NCBI GenBank assembly: GCA_033238645.1
Contig: BQXR01000005.1
Location: forward strand, 62,001-126,000
DNA: 64,000 nucleotides
DNA from: Thiomicrorhabdus sp033238645
GTDB lineage: Bacteria; Pseudomonadota; Gammaproteobacteria; Thiomicrospirales; Thiomicrospiraceae
Direction: 5' to 3'
The position numbers were made by a program, and so were the translations under genes. Within the stretch, counting starts at the first letter, position 1. Each line of letters opens with the position of its first letter. Below are positions 44,169 through 53,990 of the stretch, in pieces. The notes under the pieces are model-generated. The model saw only the letters and a program-made list of their open reading frames with translations. It was not told where the DNA came from and made no database searches.

Positions 44169-45953
44169 TTATTTAGCAGTTTCTAAAACTGGTTTTTTAT
44201 AACGTAGGCCTAAGTCATCAAGCTGTGTGTTATCTACTAAGCCTGGTGCCGCGGTTAATAGGCAAGCAGCTGACTGTGTTTTAGGGAATGCGATAACATC
44301 ACGGATAGAAGCAATATTACCAAAAATCATAATTAAACGATCTAAGCCAAATGCCATACCAGCATGTGGAGGACAACCATACTTAAGCGCATCTAATAAG
44401 AAACCAAACTTTTCATCTGCTTCGTCTTGAGAGATACCTAGCATTTTGAAAACAGCAGCCTGCATCTCTGAATTATGAATACGTACCGAACCACCACCAA
44501 CTTCCAAACCATTAATAACAAGATCATAGGCTTTAGACAGCATCTGTTCTGGCTCCTCGTAGTTTAGAATCTCTTCTGTAGTCGCTTTTGGCTGAGTGAA
44601 TGGATGGTGAATTGCCGTCATACGCGCTGTATTCTCATCCGCTTCAAACATTGGGAAATCAACAACCCAGACTGGTTTCCAGTCGCCATTTAACATATCT
44701 AGATCTTCACCAATCTTGACACGTAACGCGCCTAGCGCTTCGTTAACAATTTTAGCCTTGTCAGCACCAAAGAAAACGATATCACCGTCTTCTGCTCCAA
44801 CACGCTCCATGATCTCCATCACCTGATCAGGGAAGAACTTAACAATTGGCGACTGAAGTCCTTCAATACCCGCAGAAAGATCATTGACCTTAATGTAAGC
44901 CAATCCTTTTGCACCGTAGATAGATACAAATTTAGTATAAGCATCAATCACTTTACGAGACATTTTACCCGCACCAGGCACACGAAGTGCTGCAACACGA
45001 CCCTTACGGTCTTTAGCAGGGGCCGCAAATACTTTAAACTCGATATCCTGAAGCAGGTCAGCCACGTCTACTAACTTCATATCAATACGTAAGTCAGGAC
45101 GGTCAATACCGTAGTTTTTAATGGCATCCGCGTAGGTCATACGTGGGAAGTCATAATCAAACTCAACATCAATCGCTTCTTTAAATAGGTTCTTAGTCAA
45201 GCCCTCCATCAACTCCATCACTTGATCTTCTTCCATAAAAGAAGTCTCAATATCTAACTGAGTAAATTCTGGCTGACGATCAGCACGCAGATCTTCATCT
45301 CGGAAGCAGCGTGTAATTTGATAATAACGATCAAAACCTGACATCATTAATAACTGTTTAAATAGCTGAGGTGACTGAGGCAACGCAAATGACTTATTCT
45401 GATGAGTACGACTAGGCACCAAATAATCACGTGCCCCTTCTGGGGTAGACTTGGTTAACATCGGTGTTTCGATGTCCATAAAATTCTGATCATCTAAATA
45501 ACGACGCATCGCACGCGTTACTTTGTAACGTAACATCATGGTTTTTTGCATTTCTTCACGACGTAAATCTAAATAACGGTATTTAAGACGAACTTCTTCG
45601 CTGACGTTCTTATCATCTAACTGAAAAGGAATCGGATCAGCCATACTTAAGACTTCAATATCCGCAGCAACGATCTCAATCTTACCCGTTGCCATATTAG
45701 GATTAATCGTACCTTCTGTACGAGGAATCACCTTACCTGTAATACTTAGAACACACTCTGAACGTAGACGTTCTGCTTTGGCAAAGATCTCTGCAGTATC
45801 AGGGTTTACCACAACTTGAACAAGCCCTTCTCTATCTCGTAAATCGATAAAGATAACCCCACCATGGTCACGGCGACGATGAACCCAACCCGCAACGGTA
45901 ACGGTTTGGTCGATAAATGATTCGGTAACTTGTCCACAATACTGCGTGCGCAT
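44169..45953 (-). CDS. aspS: Aspartate--tRNA ligase
   Basis: 594 residues, the bacterial type with an inserted GAD domain. An OB-fold anticodon domain (GWVHRRRDHGGVIFIDLRDR) is followed by class II motif 2 (QITRCFRDEDLRADRQPEFT) and motif 3 (GLDRLIMIFGN). Whether it is Asp-specific or non-discriminating (also charging tRNA-Asn) depends on gatCAB elsewhere and is not visible here. A long-form dispersed repeat lies immediately upstream, between it and the DUF502 gene. Confidence 0.97.
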   Translation of the reverse strand: MRTQYCGQVTESFIDQTVTVAGWVHRRRDHGGVIFIDLRDREGLVQVVVNPDTAEIFAKAERLRSECVLSITGKVIPRTEGTINPNMATGKIEIVAADIEVLSMADPIPFQLDDKNVSEEVRLKYRYLDLRREEMQKTMMLRYKVTRAMRRYLDDQNFMDIETPMLTKSTPEGARDYLVPSRTHQNKSFALPQSPQLFKQLLMMSGFDRYYQITRCFRDEDLRADRQPEFTQLDIETSFMEEDQVMELMEGLTKNLFKEAIDVEFDYDFPRMTYADAIKNYGIDRPDLRIDMKLVDVADLLQDIEFKVFAAPAKDRKGRVAALRVPGAGKMSRKVIDAYTKFVSIYGAKGLAYIKVNDLSAGIEGLQSPIVKFFPDQVMEIMERVGAEDGDIVFFGADKAKIVNEALGALRVKIGEDLDMLNGDWKPVWVVDFPMFEADENTARMTAIHHPFTQPKATTEEILNYEEPEQMLSKAYDLVINGLEVGGGSVRIHNSEMQAAVFKMLGISQDEADEKFGFLLDALKYGCPPHAGMAFGLDRLIMIFGNIASIRDVIAFPKTQSAACLLTAAPGLVDNTQLDDLGLRYKKPVLETAK

Positions 45954-45996
45954 ACTTTTTAAACCCTTCTACTAAAATAGTGTTGTATCTCTGCGA

Positions 45997-46032
45997 CCCC
46001 CGCTGCTTTTATGCCCCTTTCGGGTACAAAAT
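45997..46032 (+). repeat. Dispersed repeat, long form
   Basis: CCCCCGCTGCTTTTATG followed by CCCCTTTCGGGTACAAAA, 44 bp upstream of aspS. The CCCC/GGG parts can pair. Confidence 0.75.
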
Positions 46033-46173
46033 AACAGCATTCTAAAAAAGAGGATATCGACAGTTTTATTTAATAATAACTTGCCCATTTGGGCATTTTC
46101 TTTTTAGAGTATTCCCATTAGAAACACCCTGGAATTTGATACTTCAAAACTAACCTAAGACGTGGCTAGCTCG

Positions 46174-46854
46174 TTATTCTTTATTTTTAAGGCCTGCCTC
46201 TTTCTCTAACACTGGCTCAGCGACAGAATGTGCAGCAAGATCTGGCACAATTACACCACCAGAAATCACCATTTTCAGTGCATCATCCACCTTCATATCC
46301 AGCTCAACAATCTCATGTTTAGAGGCCATAATAAAAAAACCCGAGGTTGGATTAGGTGTTGTCGGAACAAATAAGTTCACCACATCCGTCATGCCCGTTT
46401 TGCTTTGTGCTTCACCTTGCAACTTACTTGTCTGAAAAGCCAGCGTCCACAAGCCTTCTCGCGGATACTGAAGTAGATAAACCTTTTGAAAAGTCTGATC
46501 ACCTGAACCAAAAACCGCTTGAGAGATCTGCTTTGCCGCATTATAAATTGAGCGAACCAGTGGAATACGAGATAAAAAAGACTCCCATATTTTGATTATT
46601 CGAGAGCCTAAAAAATTGGCGACAATCAGGCCTGTCAACAGAATAACAGCTAGTGACAGTAGAACCCCAAAACCAGGTATATCCATACCAAGAAGTTCGT
46701 CTGGACGATATTGATCTGGCAGAAGCAGTAAACTTCGGTCAAACAGATCTATCAAAAACTTAATGACGACTATGGTGACGCCTAGAGGCAACCAAACCAA
46801 CAATCCCGCTATTAAATAGCGTTTTAAATACGACACCCTGTCAAACCCATCCAA
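46174..46854 (-). CDS. DUF502 family inner-membrane protein
   Basis: 226 residues. Two membrane segments (about 13-33 and 58-80) come first, followed by a soluble domain with FQKVYLLQYPREGLWTLAFQ and NLFVPTTPNPTSGFF, the DUF502 signature (VxxPxxPNPTSG). Members are widespread and often sit upstream of aspS, as here, but no function is agreed. It is oriented toward aspS with a 220-bp gap holding a dispersed repeat. Confidence 0.88.
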   Translation of the reverse strand: MDGFDRVSYLKRYLIAGLLVWLPLGVTIVVIKFLIDLFDRSLLLLPDQYRPDELLGMDIPGFGVLLSLAVILLTGLIVANFLGSRIIKIWESFLSRIPLVRSIYNAAKQISQAVFGSGDQTFQKVYLLQYPREGLWTLAFQTSKLQGEAQSKTGMTDVVNLFVPTTPNPTSGFFIMASKHEIVELDMKVDDALKMVISGGVIVPDLAAHSVAEPVLEKEAGLKNKE

Positions 46855-47061
46855 ATAGAATATAAAGAAAACGGGTTATTATAATGGAAGTGAAAGCTTT
46901 TTTGATAAGTAAAATGAAGAAATAATAAGGATGGGAAGAATCACTCAAACCTAGAAAGCGGCATCAGTGATAAAGAGGGGTAATCAAGCCTAAAAAATAG
47001 AGCCTTCAATCATCTCAAAAGAGGTAAAAATTTATAATTAAAATAGACATTCAAACACTAT

Positions 47062-47691
47062 TTATATATAGAGCTCAACAGGAGGGTCATTGCTCAAGCG
47101 CTTAATCAAATCCCCTCTAGTGACAATTCCCATAGGCTGCTGATAGTCATTCATCACGACAAGCGCACCAATTTCATACTCTGTTAACACCCGTGCAACA
47201 TGACGTATATCAGTATCCGCTTGCGTGGTAATCACTTGGGTCTTCATAATATCCGACACCAACTCCTGCTTAACCCCCTCAAGAGCACCACTTTTATCGA
47301 CAATAACACGCCCCAGTAGATCAGTTTGCGAGCAGATCCCAATCAACATATCTAAACGCATCACAGGCAGGTGGGCAATATTATTTTCCTGCATCTTATT
47401 CCAAGCATCTTCCAGACTATTTTCACTGGTAATAACCTCTACAGGCGAGGTCATCACTTCAGATACTTTAACCACAACACGTCGATTTCTATCCTTCTGA
47501 TTAGTCACATAAGCATTGACTGCATTAAACCCCTTGCCACGCCCTTTAGCCTCTTCTGCCTCCACACCCACACCATCAAGTACATTATCCTCTACATCAT
47601 TAATTCGTTTAGCAGGATCAACTTTAAGTGCTGGAATAGCCTGAGATGCACCTATAAAACTCTGCCCTTCAGGGCTATAAATAATAAACAT
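47062..47691 (-). CDS. CBS-domain pair protein
   Basis: 209 residues from ATG 47691 with GAGG five bases upstream; a GTG two codons earlier overlaps that site. The N-terminal 75 residues are a distinct segment with NAVNAYVTNQKDRNRRVVVK. Two CBS domains follow at about 83-140 (VMTSPVEVITSENSLEDAWN) and 148-205 (IMKTQVITTQADTDIRHVAR). CBS pairs bind adenine nucleotides and regulate partner proteins. The partner is unknown, and the gene is alone, divergent from the peroxiredoxin. Confidence 0.85.
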   Translation of the reverse strand: MFIIYSPEGQSFIGASQAIPALKVDPAKRINDVEDNVLDGVGVEAEEAKGRGKGFNAVNAYVTNQKDRNRRVVVKVSEVMTSPVEVITSENSLEDAWNKMQENNIAHLPVMRLDMLIGICSQTDLLGRVIVDKSGALEGVKQELVSDIMKTQVITTQADTDIRHVARVLTEYEIGALVVMNDYQQPMGIVTRGDLIKRLSNDPPVELYI

Positions 47692-47914
47692 ATACACCTC
47701 AACTAAAATTTAAATACCGATAAAAAAATAACTTAGTTAGTTACGCACTATTGCAGCACTCTAAATTAAGTTATCGGCGGCTCTTATAAATTACTTTAAT
47801 GGAACAACCAAGCGACTAGTCACGGATTAACTATTGCCTCTAGATAATTCCCGAGTTATTAACTATACTATTCAAGATTAACTAACTCATTCATTTTACT
47901 TATAAGGATTTAAC

Positions 47915-48517
47915 ATGTCAGTTCTTGTCACTAAACAAGCCCCAGACTTTACTTCTTCTGCAGTTCTTGCGGACGGTTCAATCGTTGATAATTTCAACCT
48001 AAAAAGCCACATTGCTGGTAAATATGCAGTTGTTTTCTTCTACCCACTAGATTTCACTTTTGTATGCCCATCTGAAATCCTAGCATTTGACCACCGTGTT
48101 GAGAAGTTCAAATCTCTAAATACCGAAGTTATTGGTATCTCTGTAGATTCCCAGTTCACTCACAATGCATGGCGTAATACTGCTGTAAATGATGGTGGTT
48201 TAGGACCTGTTAAATTCCCACTAGTTGCGGATCTTGGTGGTTCTATCATGGAAGCTTACGGTATTGTTCACCCTGATAACGTTGCTCTACGTGGTGCTTT
48301 CCTAATTGATTTGAACGGTGTTGTTCGTCACCAAGTAGTTAACGACCTACCTTTAGGACGTAACGTTGATGAGATGGTTCGTATGGTTGAAGCACTTCAG
48401 TTCCACGAAGAAGTTGGTGAAGTTTGTCCTGCCGGTTGGAACAAAGGTGACGAAGGAATGTCTGATACACCAGAAGGTGTTGCTGCATACCTAGCCAAGA
48501 ACTCTGATAAGCTTTAA
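47915..48517 (+). CDS. 2-Cys peroxiredoxin (AhpC/TSA family)
   Basis: 200 residues, the typical 2-Cys Prx1/AhpC length. The peroxidatic Cys51 is in FYPLDFTFVCPSEI and the resolving Cys171 in GEVCPAGW. It reduces hydrogen peroxide and organic peroxides in the cytoplasm with thioredoxin or AhpF. No reductase gene is adjacent. AAGGA precedes the ATG. A strong terminator follows and touches the next gene. Confidence 0.95.
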   Translation: MSVLVTKQAPDFTSSAVLADGSIVDNFNLKSHIAGKYAVVFFYPLDFTFVCPSEILAFDHRVEKFKSLNTEVIGISVDSQFTHNAWRNTAVNDGGLGPVKFPLVADLGGSIMEAYGIVHPDNVALRGAFLIDLNGVVRHQVVNDLPLGRNVDEMVRMVEALQFHEEVGEVCPAGWNKGDEGMSDTPEGVAAYLAKNSDKL

Positions 48518-48592
48518 TCGTACCAGATAATTGAATGAATATTTATTTCAAGCCAACAAACAGCTAAAATAACACCATTCAATAAAGCTTCT

Positions 48593-48623
48593 AAAAAGGC
48601 CGTCAAATTGACGGCCTTTTTTT
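48593..48623 (+). terminator. Rho-independent terminator of the peroxiredoxin gene
   Basis: AAAAGGCCGTCAA / TTGACGGCCTTTT stem with T7. The T run touches an ATG at 48624 and so helps exclude that ATG as the ispA start. Confidence 0.92.
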
Positions 48624-48650
48624 ATGGCTGATTATTTATGGAGCCCTCTT

Positions 48651-49532
48651 TTGCAAAACCAACTAAAAGCCTATCAACACCGTGTAAACCAAGCCCTTGA
48701 ATGCTTTCTAGACAAACAAGCACACCCCAACATTCCTGCCGAATTGATCGAAGCAACCAAGTACGCCACCCTAAACAATGGTAAGCGCCTACGTCCTGCG
48801 CTAGTTTATGCAATGGGAGAGGCTTTAGAGATCCCTCTATCTCAACTTGATAGTGCTGCCTGCGCGATTGAACTCATTCATAGCTACTCATTAGTTCACG
48901 ATGATCTACCAGCAATGGACGATGATGACCTACGCCGTGGCAAAGCAACCTGCCATATTCAATACAATGAAGCGACTGCCATTCTGGTTGGCGATGCTCA
49001 GCAGACACTGGCTTTTCAAATCATCAGTGAAGATTCTGAACTCAACGACTCCGACAAAATAAAGCTGATCATGCTTCTTAGCCACGCTAGTGGTATCGCT
49101 GGCATGATTGGTGGACAGATGACAGATATCCAATCAGAAGGCCTTTTACCAGAGCTAGCACAACTTAAAACCATGCACCTTATGAAAACAGGCGCTCTAA
49201 TCAGAGCTGCTTTATTAATGGGCGCCAGTCAAAGTGAACGTTATCAATCACTAAAACATGGTATCACTATCTTAGGTAATGACATTGGCCTTGCCTTCCA
49301 AGTTCAGGATGACATCCTCGATATAGAGAGCGATACAGCAACACTCGGCAAGCCACAAGGCAGCGATCTTGAGGCCAATAAATCGACCTACCCAAAACTA
49401 CTTGGCCTTGCAAAATCTAAACAATATCGCGACCAGTTGATTCAGGAAGCGAGCGAGCAACTTAATATCATGCAACTCAACAGTCCTTTCCTTGCTTCAT
49501 TAATCCAATATATTGCACAAAGAGCGTACTAA
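48651..49532 (+). CDS. ispA: (2E,6E)-farnesyl diphosphate synthase
   Basis: 293 residues if translation begins at TTG 48651, which has GGAG seven bases upstream. The open frame reaches ATG 48624, but that codon directly abuts a terminator and lacks a ribosome site. The first Asp-rich motif is DDLPAMDDDDLRRG and the second DDILDIESD; NNGKRLRPALVY and GQMTDI are also canonical. It builds farnesyl diphosphate from IPP and GPP/DMAPP. No dxs or xseB is adjacent, unlike in E. coli. The enzyme call is secure and the start codon probable. Confidence 0.94.
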   Translation: MQNQLKAYQHRVNQALECFLDKQAHPNIPAELIEATKYATLNNGKRLRPALVYAMGEALEIPLSQLDSAACAIELIHSYSLVHDDLPAMDDDDLRRGKATCHIQYNEATAILVGDAQQTLAFQIISEDSELNDSDKIKLIMLLSHASGIAGMIGGQMTDIQSEGLLPELAQLKTMHLMKTGALIRAALLMGASQSERYQSLKHGITILGNDIGLAFQVQDDILDIESDTATLGKPQGSDLEANKSTYPKLLGLAKSKQYRDQLIQEASEQLNIMQLNSPFLASLIQYIAQRAY

Positions 49533-49663
49533 TAGAAAGGGTATTAAAGCTCATCTTTACTCAAACTAATTGAAAAGGTTAGCTTTCTTAAGGTTTGCTT
49601 TCTTTAGGGCACCCTTTTCGCTATAATGCCCTTCTTTTTTAAATCGATATAGAATTTAACGTT

Positions 49664-50041
49664 ATGGCTCAAACATTTATCCTAAAAACTTTATTAGATT
49701 TTGCCTCTGCACATAGCCTTCGTGGTTATCCTGGAGACTGTGCAAAACTACATGGCCATAACTGGAAAATTGAGGTTCAGGTTTCTGGAACTAAGCTGAA
49801 TGATGTTGGCATGGTTATCGACTTTAAAGAGATTAAACGTCATGCAAAAGAAGTCGCAAATGAGCTTGATCATACTTACTTAAATGATCACCCTCATTTT
49901 AAAGAGACCAATCCAACTGCGGAAAATATCGCTGTTTATCTCTACCGTGAAATTGAATCACGCATTGATCAACCTAATGTCAAAATGCACAGCCTAACCA
50001 TTTGGGAAAATGACAGAAACTGCGTAACCTACGCAGAATAA
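49664..50041 (+). CDS. queD: 6-carboxy-5,6,7,8-tetrahydropterin synthase
   Basis: 125 residues of the QueD/PTPS-I group. Zinc ligands are His17, His30 and His32 (FASAHSLRG, AKLHGHNW), and Cys26 in GDCAKLHGH is the catalytic Cys of QueD. Later comes DHTYLNDHP and a terminal IWENDRNCVTYAE. It makes the carboxytetrahydropterin precursor of queuosine, a step before QueC, whose gene lies at 34.5 kb. Confidence 0.95.
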   Translation: MAQTFILKTLLDFASAHSLRGYPGDCAKLHGHNWKIEVQVSGTKLNDVGMVIDFKEIKRHAKEVANELDHTYLNDHPHFKETNPTAENIAVYLYREIESRIDQPNVKMHSLTIWENDRNCVTYAE

Positions 50042-50139
50042 TCAGCAAAGCCCTAAGCCAACCAAAATAAGCCCCCTATACAATGCCCAGCCTGCTAAAA
50101 TTCTAAAATCCATTTAGATTATAAACAGCAGGCAAAAAA

Positions 50140-50925
50140 ATGACATCCCTACCACTTACTCAACTGATTATCTTTAGTGCCATGATTGGTCTAGCAATTG
50201 GTAGCTTTATCTCCATGCTAAGCTGGCGTCTGCCACGTATCACTGAACTAGAAGCCGATGAGCAGTTTAAATTTATCAGTGTTGGTGGCTCTAAATGCCC
50301 ACAATGCGATGCTAACTTACCTTGGTACCGACTGATCCCCCTTTTTAGTTGGTTATCAACTAGTGGTAAATGCCATAGCTGTAAAACTAAAATCTCACCC
50401 CGCTACCCACTCATTGAATTAACGACCGCTGCTGGCACCGTTTTAGTTGCTTGGCAGTTTGGCTTAACCCCAGAGGGTTATGCCGCTTTAGCCTTCACAT
50501 GGATTTTAATCACTATCAGCGTCATTGATATTGAACATCAACTGATATTAGATAACTTAAGTCTGCCACTGCTCTGGTTAGGGCTACTGTTCAACAGCCA
50601 ATCACTATTTACCACTCCCGTAGAGGCGATCTGGGGTGCTGCCGTAGGTTATCTACTACTTTGGATTGTATTTCACAGCTTTAGACTCATCACGGGTAAA
50701 GAGGGTATGGGCTATGGAGACTTTAAGCTGCTGGCTGCTTTAGGTGCTTGGTTTGGTTTTGTTGCACTGCCACAGATTATTTTGATTGCCGCGCTGAGTA
50801 GTATTGTGATTGGTTTCTTAGGCATCGCACTGAAACTGAGAACCATGCAAACACCATTGGCATTTGGCCCCTTTCTTGCCATCGGTGGCTGGGTTGCTCT
50901 ATTTTTTGGACCGAGCTTCTTCTAA
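50140..50925 (+). CDS. pilD: Prepilin peptidase / N-methyltransferase
   Basis: 261 residues with about seven membrane segments. The cytoplasmic loop carries two CxxC pairs (Cys53/56 and Cys78/81), as in bifunctional PilD. The catalytic aspartates are in VIDIEHQLILDN and GMGYGDFKLLAALGAW. It cleaves and methylates type IV prepilins and type II secretion pseudopilins at the inner membrane. The usual neighbours pilB, pilC and coaE are not adjacent. Confidence 0.94.
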   Translation: MTSLPLTQLIIFSAMIGLAIGSFISMLSWRLPRITELEADEQFKFISVGGSKCPQCDANLPWYRLIPLFSWLSTSGKCHSCKTKISPRYPLIELTTAAGTVLVAWQFGLTPEGYAALAFTWILITISVIDIEHQLILDNLSLPLLWLGLLFNSQSLFTTPVEAIWGAAVGYLLLWIVFHSFRLITGKEGMGYGDFKLLAALGAWFGFVALPQIILIAALSSIVIGFLGIALKLRTMQTPLAFGPFLAIGGWVALFFGPSFF

Positions 50926-50933
50926 CGGATCTA

Positions 50934-50950
50934 CCCCCCCCTGCTCAAAA
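50934..50950 (+). repeat. Dispersed C-run repeat, short form
   Basis: C8 TGCTCAAAA, nine bases after the pilD stop and just before a terminator. Confidence 0.72.
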
Positions 50951-50961
50951 CATTCAGACAT

Positions 50962-51001
50962 AAAAAAAGCGCCTACATAGAACACTATGTAGGCGCTTTT
51001 T
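50962..51001. terminator. Bidirectional rho-independent terminator
   Basis: AGCGCCTACATAG / CTATGTAGGCGCT stem around AACA with A7 and T5 flanks, between convergent pilD and DUF3579 genes. Confidence 0.93.
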
Positions 51002-51074
51002 ATTAAGCCAGTTATATACGTCAGCTATAGATACATGCTATATAAACAGACTACATGAACAACTCTATCGTTAA

Positions 51075-51365
51075 CTATGAACCAAGCTTCTGCTCCACAA
51101 TATCACAAACCTTAGTAATCTTAAGACTGTTACTCTGTACAAAATTCATAACATGCTGAAACATGTACGGATCCTTAATCTCTAATTCTGTATCAATAAT
51201 CAAACACTTCTGACCATTGTACAACTCAGGATGCATCAAGTCTGAATAGATCAATCTCCTATTAACGTAATGGGCCCCCATAGAAGCCATACGATCAATC
51301 CAATCACTTGGTCTAAACTTGCGACCACTCTCGGTCACGCCTTCAATAATATATTTACAATGCAC
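51075..51365 (-). CDS. DUF3579 family protein
   Basis: 96 residues with no membrane segment. The pattern YIIEGVTESGRKFRPSDWID, then RLIYSDLMHPELYNGQKCLI and DPYMFQHVMNFVQSNSLKI, fits DUF3579, a small family of beta- and gammaproteobacteria with no assigned function. There is no clear ribosome binding site in the TAAGTGC just before the ATG. It is a single gene ended by the shared terminator. Confidence 0.78.
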   Translation of the reverse strand: MHCKYIIEGVTESGRKFRPSDWIDRMASMGAHYVNRRLIYSDLMHPELYNGQKCLIIDTELEIKDPYMFQHVMNFVQSNSLKITKVCDIVEQKLGS

Positions 51366-51733
51366 TTAATTATCTGCTCGTTATAAATTTCAAAACCAAA
51401 GCATTTTAGCATAATTTATTAGCCCATTAACTAAATAACAACCTTTAAACCGCTAAAACCACACTTACTACCTGCTAATTCTAAACCTTAAACAGAGGAT
51501 TACAATCCTAGATAGAACATTCTTACTAAAAAACTTACTCAGACTTTAATCACCTTTAATTCATCAAGCATTTGTGCTCATAAAATGGCATAATATCGCG
51601 TCCTATAAAAGCCGCTTTTAGCGCCTTGATTAGGTTTTAGGCTTTGGTCATGCAAATAAGCAATCCCAAGCGCCAACCCCTTATTTTATAAAAAGCACTT
51701 TGATGAGTATATTCAGTGCAAATAGGTTATTTT
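51366..51733. other. Intergenic region, about 370 bp, divergent promoters
   Basis: AT-rich spacer between the DUF3579 gene and the DAHP synthase gene. I see no ORF with support and no convincing attenuator or leader peptide for the aromatic pathway gene. Confidence 0.5.
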
Positions 51734-52807
51734 ATGACGCAGTATAAAACCGATGATTTACGAATCAATCGCATTACAGAAGTTCTTTCACCAAGAGAAC
51801 TACATGAGCAACTTCCTTTAACTGAAACGGCTGCTCAAACGGTCTATGATACGCGTCAACAGATCCATAACATCTTAGTGGGTCGTGATGACCGACTGTT
51901 AGTCGTTATTGGACCTTGCTCAATCCATGACCCTGCTGCTGCGCGTGATTACGCTAGCCGCTTAAAGGGCATGATTGAGAAGTATAAAGATAACCTTCTG
52001 ATTGTCATGCGCGTTTACTTTGAAAAGCCACGTACCACGGTTGGTTGGAAAGGTCTGATCAATGATCCTGACCTAAATGAGTCTTTTCAGATTAATAAAG
52101 GCTTAGGGCTAGCACGTTCGCTACTTTCAGACATCAACAACATGGGGGTTCCTGCGGCAACTGAATTCTTAGATTTGATATCACCACAATACGTGGCCGA
52201 TCTCATTGCATGGGGCGCAATTGGTGCTCGCACCACAGAGAGCCAAGGTCACCGTGAACTATCCTCAGGCCTTTCATGCCCTGTTGGTTTCAAAAATGGA
52301 ACCGATGGTGGTTTCCGGGTCGCTGTTGATGCAATCCGTGCGGCAAGAAGCCCGCACATTTTTATGTCAATGACCAAAGAGGGTCACTCAGCTATCTTTG
52401 AAACAACGGGTAATGATGACTGCCACGTTATTTTACGCGGTGGAAACGGTGGCCCTAACTACGAAGAAAATTTTGTAAGAGACGCGGTATCTCAACTACA
52501 AACAGCAGACGTTCATGATAAATTAATGATCGACTGTAGCCACGCAAATAGCAGTAAAAAACACGAAAGACAGTTAATTGTTGCTGATTCAATTTCGGAG
52601 CAGCTAACGGCTGGTTCGCAAAATATTATGGGTGTCATGGTCGAAAGCCATATTGAAGCGGGCCGTCAAGATATCGAGCCAGGAAAACAACTTATCTACG
52701 GTCAAAGCATTACCGATGCGTGTATTGACTGGGATGACAGTCTAACAGTCTTAGAGACACTTTCAAACGGAGTTGAAGCTCGCAGAGCAACCATTAAAGC
52801 AGAGTAA
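51734..52807 (+). CDS. 3-deoxy-7-phosphoheptulonate (DAHP) synthase, class I
   Basis: 357 residues from ATG 51734; a GTG six codons earlier is less likely because the family N-terminus begins near MTQYKTDDLRINRI. It is an AroF/G/H-type barrel with VVIGPCSIHDPAAARDYASR, MRVYFEKPRTTVGWKGLIND, GARTTESQGHRELSSGLSCP and DCSHANSSKK. It joins PEP and erythrose-4-phosphate as the first step of aromatic synthesis. Which feedback isoform it is cannot be decided from sequence by eye. Confidence 0.95.
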   Translation: MTQYKTDDLRINRITEVLSPRELHEQLPLTETAAQTVYDTRQQIHNILVGRDDRLLVVIGPCSIHDPAAARDYASRLKGMIEKYKDNLLIVMRVYFEKPRTTVGWKGLINDPDLNESFQINKGLGLARSLLSDINNMGVPAATEFLDLISPQYVADLIAWGAIGARTTESQGHRELSSGLSCPVGFKNGTDGGFRVAVDAIRAARSPHIFMSMTKEGHSAIFETTGNDDCHVILRGGNGGPNYEENFVRDAVSQLQTADVHDKLMIDCSHANSSKKHERQLIVADSISEQLTAGSQNIMGVMVESHIEAGRQDIEPGKQLIYGQSITDACIDWDDSLTVLETLSNGVEARRATIKAE

Positions 52808-52921
52808 TAAAGACTCACGTAATGCTCACATTATTGAGTGATTTAATGCCTAGATCACTCTCTACCTCCAAAGTTCAGCTTCTAAAAATTTAGCTCAAAA
52901 CTTGAGTTCTAAATCTAGCCC

Positions 52922-53953
52922 TTAAAAGTGACTATAACCACTCTGTAGATCAGCATCTCCTAATCGCAAGACTCCCCGCTCAAAACAAGATACTAAACCC
53001 TGATCATTTATTTTACCTACTTTTGTCAGACAAACCTGCTGCTTTGCTAACAATGCCTTAAGCCCAGAGAAACGTGCTTCATCCAATGTCAAACAGAGTT
53101 GATAATCATCCCCGCCTGCTAAGGGTAGAGACCAATCATCAGTAAGCTCAAGGTACTTTGTAACGCCTGAAGATAATGGTAGCTCTGTTAGCTCAATATC
53201 CGCGCCTAACATTGTCTTTTGAGAAGCCCCGTGAGTACCATAAGATTTAGCCGAAGATTGCTGCAAGATATGACCAAGATCCGCCAAGAGGCCATCTGAT
53301 ATATCAATCGCACTATTAACGCGGCCTAACAGATCCTGTGAAATAGCCAATTGTGGCATAGGTCGATTAAGAGCATTCAAAGCAAACTTCTTCTCCTCTT
53401 GAGATAAGTCACTTATAAACATTGATTCAGGCAAGTTATCCAATGCAACCTTCAAACCTAAAGCCCCATCACCAACTGTATTAGTGACACAGACCCAATC
53501 ACCCACCTTTGCACCTGAACGCAGAATCGCTTCTCTAAAAGGTACCCATCCATTGGCTGTCACAGTAATCGTTAGCGGTCCTTTGGTGGTATCTCCACCA
53601 ATTAATGGAATTTTAAAGCGATGAGAGAGATCTTTTAACCCTTTTGAAAATCCCTTTAACCAATCCGTATCATTTTCTGGCAGGGTCAATGCGAGCGAGA
53701 AGAATGCGGGAGTTGCCCCCATTGCAGCCAAATCACTTAGGTTAACCGCTAACGCCTTCCAAGCAATATCGTAAGCTGAGGTTGCTACTGGAAAATGAAC
53801 ACCAGCCACGAGCGTATCTGTGACCACAACTAACTGATGACCCTCGGGTGCTGACATCACGGCACCATCGTCACCAATACCAACCTCATCTTCAGAAAGA
53901 CCCAATGATAGAGGCTTAAAAAAGTTTTCAATCAAATCGAACTCTAAGGCCAT
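52922..53953 (-). CDS. thiL: Thiamine-monophosphate kinase
   Basis: 343 residues from ATG 53953 (a TTG four codons earlier is less likely). The family start is FDLIENFFKPL, followed by GIGDDGAVM, the metal/ATP loop VVVTDTLVAGVHFP, KALAVNLSDLAAMGATPAFF and GGDTTKGPL. It phosphorylates thiamine phosphate to the diphosphate. It follows nusB after a terminator, an arrangement common in proteobacteria (ribH-nusB-thiL). Confidence 0.95.
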   Translation of the reverse strand: MALEFDLIENFFKPLSLGLSEDEVGIGDDGAVMSAPEGHQLVVVTDTLVAGVHFPVATSAYDIAWKALAVNLSDLAAMGATPAFFSLALTLPENDTDWLKGFSKGLKDLSHRFKIPLIGGDTTKGPLTITVTANGWVPFREAILRSGAKVGDWVCVTNTVGDGALGLKVALDNLPESMFISDLSQEEKKFALNALNRPMPQLAISQDLLGRVNSAIDISDGLLADLGHILQQSSAKSYGTHGASQKTMLGADIELTELPLSSGVTKYLELTDDWSLPLAGGDDYQLCLTLDEARFSGLKALLAKQQVCLTKVGKINDQGLVSCFERGVLRLGDADLQSGYSHF

Positions 53954-53990
53954 TTTCTCAATCAACCACTGTTATTTAATATAAGGCACA

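Noticed and set aside
46080..46107. TGCCC/GGGCA hairpin followed by T-rich DNA upstream of aspS
   Set aside because: The T run is on the + strand while all neighbouring genes are on the minus strand, and the stem is only 5 bp; no transcript for it to end is apparent.
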